Positions 9,403 to 17,679 of a stretch of DNA of 64,000 bases are shown one piece after another. The translations under genes were made by a program, and so were the position numbers. Origin of the DNA: Pseudopyrenochaeta lycopersici (lineage: Eukaryota; Ascomycota; Dothideomycetes; Pleosporales; Pseudopyrenochaetaceae); the NCBI GenBank assembly GCA_003313425.1, contig NHZP01000064.1:124001-188000 (forward strand). Direction: 5' to 3'. The notes below the pieces were generated by a model. It did not search any database. It worked only from the letters and a program-made list of their open reading frames with translations, and was not told where the DNA came from. Each line of letters starts with the position of its first letter. Positions within the stretch are counted from its first letter, which is position 1.

Positions 9403-10845
9403 CACCTGGTTTCAGAAAAAGAGCCCACTCACAAAATGGCTTGGCTTCCCCAACACCACCAATAGCCTCACCAAAAGGATGAAGGATGGCCACTTTAAGC
9501 AGTTTTTCGAGCAGTTTAAGGATGTGCTCAAATTTAAAGCTGTAAATTTGTACTGGATAGCTATCTAGAGCAGCTTTTCAAGCGTTTTTCCTCACCACCC
9601 AGTCATCTGACCATCTAATTCAATGCAATCTCTCAGCCTTTGAGGCATACTATCAACCTGAGTATTTATGAACTTTTGAGTAACTTTCTCCCATCCCTCA
9701 ATAGCTAGTTCACGAGTTTCAAACTCATCCCAATGCGGAAATCTTGACATGAACTGCTTAGGAGGTCGCCAGCAATTCTCAATAGGGGCTAGATCTGGCG
9801 AGCTGGGGCAGTTGAAGTAGTGCTCAAGCTTATTCTTCTGCTTCCAAGTCTTGACAATATTCCCTTTCTTTGACTGCCCTCCGCCATGGCCGCTATTATT
9901 GTCCTCCTCTAGAACGAAGTCATCCCCTCTCTCTAGCCAGGGCTTAACAACTGGCTCAAGGATCTAGTCTCTGTATACGTGGTGAGACATCTTGCCATTC
10001 TTATTCTAAGTATTAAAGAAGTGAAGCTTGCTCTTGAAATTATAACCTATAGCAGCCCAGCTATGCTGCCTCTCATTCTTGTTCTCATCAGTTCTATTAA
10101 GAGTATGCTGGATGCAGTCTGAACAGAGCCTCTCTCCAGGCTTCCTAATGATATGAACCTTGCCCTCAGCACTTACAGACCAGTGTACCTCGTCTGAGAA
10201 TCTGACTCTCCTCCAGTCCTGAGGCTGAGGGTAGCGACTGAGCATAACCTCGCTCCATTCTTTTCTCTTTGGCGCAAGTCTGCTAGAGATCTAGCCTTTA
10301 CAGCAAGCAATACACTTGTGATAGTCCATTGAACCTATGTGATCTTTGAGGCAATGGCCATTGCAGTTCAGATCGAGCTCTTCATAAATTTGCTGCCATG
10401 TCATAACTCTCGCTGGCTATCTAAGGTCTTGAAGAAACCTGTCCACTTTCTCAAGCTCCTTGGGCGAGAGAGCTAGTGGCCGACCTCTTTTCTCAGGTAC
10501 AGCAGCATTATTATGATGACGGCGATCAAATTCTAAGTTATCCTCTCTTAAGATTGCCCATCCTTGCTCTTTGCTGACGCCGTAGTACTTGAATAGATTT
10601 GAATGGAAGTATGAGAGCCCATTATAGTCTGCCCACTCAGCAGCACCCTTTAGCCTCGCTTTTTTTGGGGTCTTAAAATCGGGAATACCATTCCTTGACA
10701 TGCCGAAAAAGATCCGCGCAATACATCTGCGTGTTGTGGTGGTGGTGGTTGAGATAATCGAGGTTGAAATCAGAGAGTTTGGTGAGCGGCATCGATTTTG
10801 GTGGGTGCTCGCTTACTGAGTGGGCTCTTTTTCTGAAACCAGGTG
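9403..10845 (-). mobile_element. Mariner-like element with 29-bp perfect TIRs
   Basis: The left end CACCTGGTTTCAGAAAAAGAG... and right end ...CTCTTTTTCTGAAACCAGGTG are perfect inverted repeats of about 29 bp reaching GCCCACTCA. The expected TA duplication is not seen: the left flank is hAT family 3 coding sequence, the right flank is pogo transposase coding sequence. A clean insertion would have the same gene on both sides, so a rearrangement has exchanged one flank. Confidence 0.8.
9592..10701 (-). pseudogene. Tc1/mariner transposase, inactivated
   Basis: ATG at 10701 starts MSRNGIPDFKTPKKARLKGA, followed by an HTH region (LFKYYGVSKEQGWAIL) and an arm ending KRGRPLALSPKELEKVDRFL. The catalytic part shows RRVRFSDEVHWSVS, DFVLEEDNNSGHGGGQSKKG and SSPDLAPIENCWRPPKQFM, then MPQRLRDCIELDGQMTGW and a stop at 9592. 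In-frame stops occur after QDLR (10416), in the middle and after the FNT block (10005). A second N-terminal fragment of a relative is at 42728-42967. Confidence 0.8.
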
Positions 10846-11148
10846 CCTACTAGCTTCTGCAGCAAGCAGCTGGCCCTGCTCAACCTGCAGAGCTCCTCCA
10901 CGGGCTATATATTGCCTGCGCTGCTGTTTCTTACGTTGTTTACGCTGAGCAGCTGCACGCAGCTTTGTATTCTCGTCCGCGAGGATAGCTGCTGAGTTCA
11001 TAGCAAGGTGACAACCCTTAACAAGCTGGCGAATAGCTTGGCTACTTGGGCTCTGAGACTGACGATGCAGGAGGTCTTGAACTAGCTGAGCCTGTTTCTC
11101 AAGCTGAGATATCGTGCGCGGCGTCTCAGCTGTCCACTCAGCTGCTGC
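10846..11148 (-). pseudogene. C-terminal part of a pogo transposase split by a pogo insertion
   Basis: Minus-strand coding sequence reads AAAEWTAETPRTISQLEKQAQ, then HRQSQSPSSQAIRQLVKGCH, then a basic stretch (QRKQRKKQQRRQYIARGG) and EQGQLLAAEASR, where the mariner-like TIR cuts it at 10845. It continues the reading frame that stops at 13277 on the other side of the intact pogo element. Confidence 0.75.
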
Positions 11149-11150
11149 TA

Positions 11151-13274
11151 CCGAGGTTCACCCCGTAACGAAACACCCCGCGTAACGCAACACTTGAACA
11201 CCAAAACTCACAACTAAATTGAGGCTATTGAGCCTCACACTATAGCTGTTTTTGCAGTTTTTTTTGGTGGAGCAATTTATAAGGCCTTAAACTATCTATA
11301 GCTACTGGTATTTGATTGGAAGTTTGATTTCGCGGCCGCCACGTGACTGAATAGGCGGTAGGCATGATGGAGCACCTGCAACCTTCTCACCACTACCAGG
11401 CCTCGCAACCTGCCTTTTTCTAGTAACAACCTTTGCAGCGGTTTTAAGGCTGTTCTTATTTCCTTTTTGGGACAATTTGAGAGCTTGTTTGAGTCGTTTT
11501 GCAGCCTTGCGAGCAGCCTGTCTGGCGGCCCGATCAGCTGCTTGCTCTGCCTTTTCCTTCTGCCTCAACAATCTGGCCTCAGCCCTAGCTACTCGCCTTG
11601 CTTGAACCATCTCAGCCTTGGCCTGCCTTCTCTCCTCACGATGCCTAGCTGCTTCAAGCTTTTGACGTTGCTGCTCCTCCTCCTCGCGAGCTCTAGCCTC
11701 CTGGCGATCACGTGCCTCCTTTACTTTCCTGGGTGACCAGAATACTGCACCACCATGATAGTTCTCATCTTGCTGCAGTGGGAGGACCTTGCTCTGTTTC
11801 CTGCGCTTTCTCTCATGGATGAGGGCGTCTCTTATAGCTGCTACTTCGTGCTCAAGGATAGACTTTTTGGTGCAGATGTGGTGAAAGATCCTGCTAAGTT
11901 TTCTAGCCCCTTTATCCTCGCGATTTTTAACAACGCGGCGTACTAGCGCCTCTAGCTCCCTCCAATTCTCAGCACTCGGCTCTGAGGACTCACTATCGCT
12001 CATAGTTGCCTGGATAGCTAGCTTGGCTTTGAATCTTTTAAGGATAACCTCAGGATTGAAGGGCGATAGGCCAGTTGCCTCAAAGGCCTTAAGGATAGTC
12101 TCCTTTTTAAATGAGGCTGCCCAGGCTGCTTTGAAGAAAGGATAGAAGTCTCTTTTGCTGATAGAAACTAGCCCCTGGCTTCTCTCCATGAACTGTGAGA
12201 TCTCCTGTGAGTACGCTGATGAGAGAGGCTTGAACATGCCTACGTCAAGTGGCTGTAAGCTATGGGTTGAGTGAGGAGGATAGATAGCTAGGAGGATCTT
12301 GTTTTGGTCGCAGTAGTCAATAAAATCCATAGAAACATGAGATCCATGGCCATCAAGGATGAGTAATCGATAGGAGGATCGAGCTTTTGCCTTGGTGTTG
12401 CGATCAAATACATGTTTCAGCCACGCTAGGCCTATATCGTTGTTTGTCCATCCTGAGGGAGATGAGGTAAAGCGAGCTTGATCATCCTCAGGATCAAACT
12501 CTTGCAGCCAGCTGTCCTGGATTGAGCATGAGGCTGACTGAAATATCAGAGCAGGCTCCAGGGATGATCCATCCGCGCAGATGCAGGCTATCAAGGTAAT
12601 CCACTCTCTATTACCACCCTGGATGAAGGATCTATAGTTGCCCTGCTCATATAAGACCCTACTGAATATCCTCTTTGACCTGCCTATTACTCCTAAAAGG
12701 AACCCCTTTTCATCCATATTATATATATACGGAGCTTCTATCTTATATTGCTTAATCTTATCATCCAAAAGCTTAAAATAGAGGCTGTACTTTGCAGACG
12801 AATCAGCTTTGTGGCGGTTGTTATCCATACCAACTACATATTGAGAGATGAGATGGACGTTGTGCCGCTTGATAAAGCGATCAACCCAGTTCTTTCCAAC
12901 GTCCTTTTTAGCTATTTGAGATGCAAAGGTTTGAATTAAAGCCCTAGTAGGTGGTAGGCCTCGCTTAGTAAGCTGGGTGATGTACTGGATGAGCTCCTTT
13001 TCCTGGTGTGGATGGAGATTTTGTTGGTTTTGAGCTTTAACCTCAAGCGAGGTGGATGTGCCTTGACTGCGCCTTATCAGTGTTGTAAGCACAACACCAT
13101 ACTCTCTAGCGATTTGCCTATAAGAGACCTCTTCTCCAGGCTTCAAGGATTCGATTGCCGCAAGCGCATCCTCAAGTTTCCCCATATTGGCTGAGTTACG
13201 TGGTATTGAAAAGTTGGTGTTGCATGCTGGGCTGTTGCGTTACGCGGGGTGTTTCGTTACGGGGTGAACCTCGG
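11151..13274 (-). mobile_element. Intact pogo/Fot1-like element, 2124 bp
   Basis: Perfect 42-bp TIRs start CCGAGGTTCACCCCG and are flanked by TA at 11149-11150 and 13275-13276. The transposase frame is complete. Perfect TIRs, a clean TSD and no stop codon suggest a recent insertion. It lies in the transposase gene of a different pogo-like element (10846-11148 and 13277-14566). Confidence 0.95.
11302..13185 (-). CDS. pogo/Fot1-type transposase, 627 aa, intact
   Basis: This is a DDE-superfamily transposase that would cut and paste the element carrying it at TA sites. Residues 1-45 form a psq-type helix-turn-helix (SYRQIAREYGV); 50-125 form a CENP-B-like DNA-binding part (NQQNLHPHQEKELIQYI, KNWVDRFIKRH). 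The catalytic domain follows with D158 (NMDEKGF), D278 (LILDGHGSH) and D314 (LQPLDVGMF), a DD35D spacing typical of pogo. From about residue 440 a long Arg/Lys/Glu-rich coiled-coil-like tail (EEEEQQRQKLEAARHREE) leads to a basic end. ATG at 13185 lies about 90 bp inside the right TIR end. The frame has no stops, and codon use is not AT-shifted like the RIP-damaged neighbours. Activity is an inference from intactness only. Confidence 0.93.
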   Translation of the reverse strand: MGKLEDALAAIESLKPGEEVSYRQIAREYGVVLTTLIRRSQGTSTSLEVKAQNQQNLHPHQEKELIQYITQLTKRGLPPTRALIQTFASQIAKKDVGKNWVDRFIKRHNVHLISQYVVGMDNNRHKADSSAKYSLYFKLLDDKIKQYKIEAPYIYNMDEKGFLLGVIGRSKRIFSRVLYEQGNYRSFIQGGNREWITLIACICADGSSLEPALIFQSASCSIQDSWLQEFDPEDDQARFTSSPSGWTNNDIGLAWLKHVFDRNTKAKARSSYRLLILDGHGSHVSMDFIDYCDQNKILLAIYPPHSTHSLQPLDVGMFKPLSSAYSQEISQFMERSQGLVSISKRDFYPFFKAAWAASFKKETILKAFEATGLSPFNPEVILKRFKAKLAIQATMSDSESSEPSAENWRELEALVRRVVKNREDKGARKLSRIFHHICTKKSILEHEVAAIRDALIHERKRRKQSKVLPLQQDENYHGGAVFWSPRKVKEARDRQEARAREEEEQQRQKLEAARHREERRQAKAEMVQARRVARAEARLLRQKEKAEQAADRAARQAARKAAKRLKQALKLSQKGNKNSLKTAAKVVTRKRQVARPGSGEKVAGAPSCLPPIQSRGGREIKLPIKYQ

Positions 13275-13276
13275 TA

Positions 13277-14566
13277 CATCTGTTGTCGCTGGTGGAGACG
13301 GCGTACGGACAACTGTGAGCGACGAGAGGACGCGCTCAGGACAAGCTGGGACAAGGCCTGTTGCTCGAAAGCCTGCCTTAATGTTCTTCTCTGTAAATAC
13401 CTTGCGTCTGACTGTATAGTAGATAGAGAGGAAGTCTAGCTTATCAACATGAAATATACCCTTACGCGCAAGCTCGTCTATCTCCTTGCCGTACACATGC
13501 TTGAGAGGAGAGTAGCAGCCAACATCAAGAGGCTGCAGGAGATGCGAGGTATGAGGAGGCATACAGAGGCTAATAATCTTATTCTCCTTACAGTACTGGT
13601 CGAACTCAGGTGTTGCGTGGCTGCTGTGCCCATCTAGTATAAGCAGGCGATAGGCTCCTTGAGCGCAGCAGGCCGTGTGCCTGTTAAAGTGCTTCAGCCA
13701 CTCAAGGCCTAGCTTATCTGTTGTCCAGCCATTGTCGCTAACTGCGAGTACTGAGCCTGCTGAGCCTGCAGGTAGCCTGTTGTACCAGGCAGCTTGGTGC
13801 ATCTTAGCATGTAAGATAATGAACGGAGGCAGCACTCGGCCTGTCGCGCTGATAGACTCAATTGCCGTGACCCAGTTGGGGTTGCCTGGCTGAACCATGA
13901 CTGCTCGTCCTATAGTGTCTGAGCTAGTGACAACCTTTGACGTTGCTGCGACCCCCATCATAAACCCAGTCTCATCAAAGTTGTAGAAGTCTGCGTCTAC
14001 TACGCCGTACGCATAGCACGTCTCTTGTACAAGCTTAAACCACGCACTGATAGAAGCTGGGTCCTCGCTTAGAGCGCGCTGCGAGTGGAGCTTTCTATTC
14101 TATCTTGTACAGAGTTCTGGCTCGCGATTGATGAAGCGCGACATCCAGTTCTTGCCAACAGGCTGAGGAGGAGGATCGTCACCTCGCGCAGCTAGCAGTA
14201 CATCTGCCATCCGCTGTACAGCGATAATTTGAGGTGGAAAGCCTCGTTGGGCGAGGTCTAGTATCCATTGAATAAGGGACTGCTCTTTAGTAGGGTCTAG
14301 CTTGCGCTTGTGGCGGTTGCGCACGGCTTGAGGTAGGGTGCCTTTGAGGCGGCGTCAAGTGTCGAACGAGGGACTGCATACAGCGCAGCTGCATGAGAAA
14401 CTTTAGAAATTTGATTTTTTCGAATCGCTACTATAGCTAGCTCTACCCTACCTCCTTTTTAAGCCATTTGGAGTTACTGTGTTGAGGCTATTACTGTTTG
14501 AACGTGGTGGTATAGGTTGATTTTGGTGGGGTTGCCCACTGACTGGTTTTGCCCACTGAGTGGTGG
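13277..14566 (-). pseudogene. pogo-like transposase, N-terminal and catalytic part, split by the 11151-13274 insertion
   Basis: Read from about 14430: LYAVPRSTLDAASK-like HTH, then NRHKRKLDPTKEQSLIQWI and NWMSRFINREPEL. A stop lies at 14100 and the frame resumes in DADFYNFDETGFMMGVAAT. The catalytic region follows (QPGNPNWVTAIESI, LLILDGHSSHATPEF, MPPHTSHLLQPLDVGCYSPLK) and continues to SSLTVVRTPSPPATTDV where the inserted pogo begins. It resumes at 11148. Beyond 14460 the end region contains repeated GCCCACTGA/CCCACTGAG motifs, probably its own TIR. The relative at 53400-55159 has the same domain order. Confidence 0.8.
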
Positions 14567-14620
14567 AACACGTTAGGTAGCTGAGATGCTTACTAAGCTA
14601 ACTATAACACCAGGAAAGTA

Positions 14621-16611
14621 TCCGTGCCAAGGATCAGCTTACCAAGCAGATTCGGCTGCGCCGACACTCGCCGTAGGCGAGTGCCTGCAGCCCACACGAT
14701 AATACCGACCAAACGATAAATCTTCAACCACTTTCTATTAACTATTGAAATAACTCCTCAGCCCCGCCAGTTCTCATAGTAATTTTCATATGCTAGTAAT
14801 CCTGCCCTGCGCATTAAAGCCCATACCAGTTGTAATTAATTATAGACTGGCTGATAAGCCTAGAGATGCTGTTTCTTCTTCCCTATCAGCATTCCTTTCA
14901 TTCTGCGATAATTCATTTTAAGGTCCTTCAGCTCAGACATAAGCTTATTTTGCACTATCTTTCGCGCAGAATAGGAGTAGATAACACCTATTAATGTCTT
15001 AAGAAGTGTACGGGATCGCTGTTGGCGTGCGCGGCGTGATTGTGCGATTAAAGTCATAGTCCATAGTTCTCTAATTGCTTGATCACCAGCTACCGACATG
15101 TTGTACGCTCCAAACAGTGTGCGTTTAACGTTCTCGCTTATATCCTCGTTATCAAGATAATAGTTGATATTCCTCTTAAGCGTACGGATCGTTAATAGTG
15201 TATATAACTCTTGTGGTGGTGGGGTAGTTCTCTCTTCCTCTTCGCCTTCCTCTTCGCCTTCGCTCTCGCTCCCACTCTGGCAATTAGTATTAAGGATAGC
15301 AATATCCTTTTGTACATTCTCTTTAATGCGCTTAGCATTTAGTGGGAAAAGCCCTGAGTCCCGCCAGCCTTTTTAGATTGTCTGCCTTTTAAAGGTATAG
15401 GCGCGAATTGATTCGATTGCTGCCAAGAATTCAACTTTGTTAAAAGATGTACAGCCTGTCCGTGTTGCATGATCAACCGCCTGCGTATGCCAGTACTTAT
15501 ATGGCTGGAAGCAACCAACATCAAGTGGTTGAAGGAAATGTGATGTATGTAGTGGAAGGCGATATGCAATCACCTTATGATCTTCTAGAACCTCTAGAAG
15601 CTCTTGAGTGCAATAAGAGTTAAAGCTATTAAATAAAAGTAGTCGATATATACCCTTAAGGTACTTTTGACTCTCTCGTACGAAGTGCTTTGCCCACTCA
15701 AGGCTTAATTCATCGTTTGTATAACCACTAGTGCTATAAGCAACTAGATAGTTATCTAGTAGATCGCTAAAATACTGTTTAAGAAATGCTGTTCCTTTAA
15801 TAATTATTATTAGTGGAATAGTATTTCCTTCAGCATTAATACACTCGGTCATTATTAAGGATGTACGATCGTCAGGCGTTGGCAGATAGACGCGGCGGCG
15901 AGGCTCAAAAGTAATAACCCATTGATCTTTTCTAATTCCAATGCGAAAGCCAGTTTCATTAAAGTTCCAAATATCTATTGGTGTAATCCTATGCATCTTG
16001 ATGATATCCATAAAGCCATTAAACTATTTAAGGATAGCTTTAATATCGTGTGCGATCGCGCGCTGAAGATTAAGAGATTGTTAACGTCGAATGTAGAGCT
16101 CGGGGTGGCGTTCAAGCCAATTCTTTGCCTATCGTGAGTTGGCTGATGGAGGCGCTCCAGGGCCCTCATAGCCACGTTGAAGAAGGTAGTTGGCGCATGA
16201 TACAATTATTGGCAATCGCACACATACTCCTAACTCATTAAGGCGAGCAATATAATCATATAATGCGCCTTCTTAAGCTTAAGTAAGCTTGCACATGGTT
16301 AGTAGACGCTAAGAGAGGGTTGGGCGGCCCTTTGAACGGGCAAGTAATCGTTGATATAGAACACCATGCTCACGCGCCAGTTTGGAAAAATTAGGCTTAG
16401 GGGCATCCGAAATCGAGTCCAGAATCTCTGCAATCTAATCGTTAATTAATATTGGTGATTTAGGTATTATGGTGGCTGTAGGCACCGATAGAAGTAAAAA
16501 GTGGTTGAAGATTTATCGTTTGGTCGGTATTATCGTGTGGGCTGCAGGCACTCGCCTACGGCGAGTGTCGGCGCAGCCGAATCTGCTTGGTAAGCTGATC
16601 CTTGGCACGGA
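14621..16611 (-). mobile_element. Element B: inverted 1991-bp copy of element A
   Basis: It is flanked by TA at 14619-14620 and 16612-16613. The TIRs are about 104 bp and begin TCCGTGCCAAGGATCAGC. The length is identical to element A and most of the sequence can be read against it base for base in reverse complement. It has fewer stop codons than A. Confidence 0.9.
14860..16469 (-). pseudogene. pogo-superfamily transposase of element B, inactivated
   Basis: The same protein as in element A. The start codon is ATA where A has ATG (a G-to-A change). The largest clean piece (16011-15373) contains DIWNFNETGFRIGIRKDQWV, ECINAEGNTIPLIIIIKGTAF, YRLLLFNSFNSYC and LPLHTSHFLQPLDVGCFQPY. The second catalytic Asp is Asn here (LLLFNSFN) against LLFDGFN in copy A, again a G-to-A change. 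The acidic repeat (Glu-Gly-Glu-Glu) near 15240 precedes the C-terminal part ending QHL at 14860. Confidence 0.8.
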
Positions 16612-16613
16612 TA

Positions 16614-17071
16614 CCACTTACAGGTACCGCTGACCCAAAGCGCCTACCGCCGATGCAGAATTGCCAAGCAGCCGATGATACTGAGGAAACAAAGCGTCTC
16701 AAAGTAATGAGCAGCGCAGGATGAATGCTGGTTGTGGCTAGATGCAAGCTATTTCGGCACAATATCTCATGTGATGCTAATGATGATGCTAAAAACCTCA
16801 CCTCACCTCCACAATACGGTATTCCGAAGTGTAACATGCACGGCGAAGCGCAGCACGGGCCACGCTATAAGCGAGCTTCGAAGAACATCAAACCCCAGCT
16901 CAAACTTAGTTCATCAAGAGGTCACCTTTATTGTACTGCATTGGGGTTGAAAAGTTCATAGATGACCAAATCGCTCTGCTTTGTGTTTACTCAAGCAAAT
17001 TAAGATGTGCTGTGAGCGAAAGAGATCAATGGTGAATTCACGCTATGCAAGGAGAAAAACCTGGCCACCCT
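16614..17071. other. Interval without recognised gene
   Basis: This is the right flank of element B. Frames are short and mostly in the wrong phase; no repeat, RNA or protein signature was found. It is probably decayed host or repeat DNA. Confidence 0.4.
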
Positions 17072-17577
17072 TCATGCGGTATCATATAAAGCTAGGATCG
17101 AAACGGAGCATATGGCTACTGGGTTGTGGGGCCGGATCACTCGGCCGCAGCTACTAGTTCGCTCGACAATAGCCTGCCACAAGGCCCAGTGTCGCGACTC
17201 CTTCGCCTTGAGCAATCGCACCGTGATGGACTCGAACGCATGACCGATCAGTAAAAACGCGATAGCCATCAGCACCAACAGCCTCGGCATGACTCTGAAC
17301 ACGAACTGATGCAGCACACTGGATGGTCCAACACCTTCGCTGATGCCAATCGAAAACTCTTGGTGGAGCTCGCGCAAATGCCATACGGTGGAGGGCAGTA
17401 CATCAACCTTGGAGACTTCGATAATCTAGCCTTATGCAGCTGTCGAAAGCAATCTTCAAAAAGCTCGACCAGGCCTCCTAGGAGGTTGTACTTGAGGCCA
17501 TACCTTAGACCGACATTCAAGGCGTTTAGTAGGTCATTTCCGCCACGGTCTCCCACTGCTTGAATACTTGATGGCAC
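17072..17577 (-). CDS. Possible hypothetical gene fragment
   Basis: Two overlapping minus-strand frames (17577-17269, VGDRGGNDLLNALNVGLRYG..., and 17377-17072, which contains a hydrophobic run RLLVLMAIAFLLIGHAF) could be exons of a small gene. They start about 100 bp beyond the stop of the kinase-like gene. No family was recognised and no splice sites are convincing. It may be non-coding. Confidence 0.2.
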
Positions 17578-17679
17578 CTATGCCCTCTCCGCTAAAGGAA
17601 GCCGTCATTGGCGACATCAAGTGCCCACTTGTGGTAAACGCCATCTGTTACCAGGTGCAGACGAGTCTTGAGCTTAGCG

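Noticed and set aside
9470..9490. GGATGAAG at 9475 as the missing target duplication of hAT family 1
   Set aside because: It is not next to a hAT terminus (no CACTG before it) and lies in the mariner-like element.
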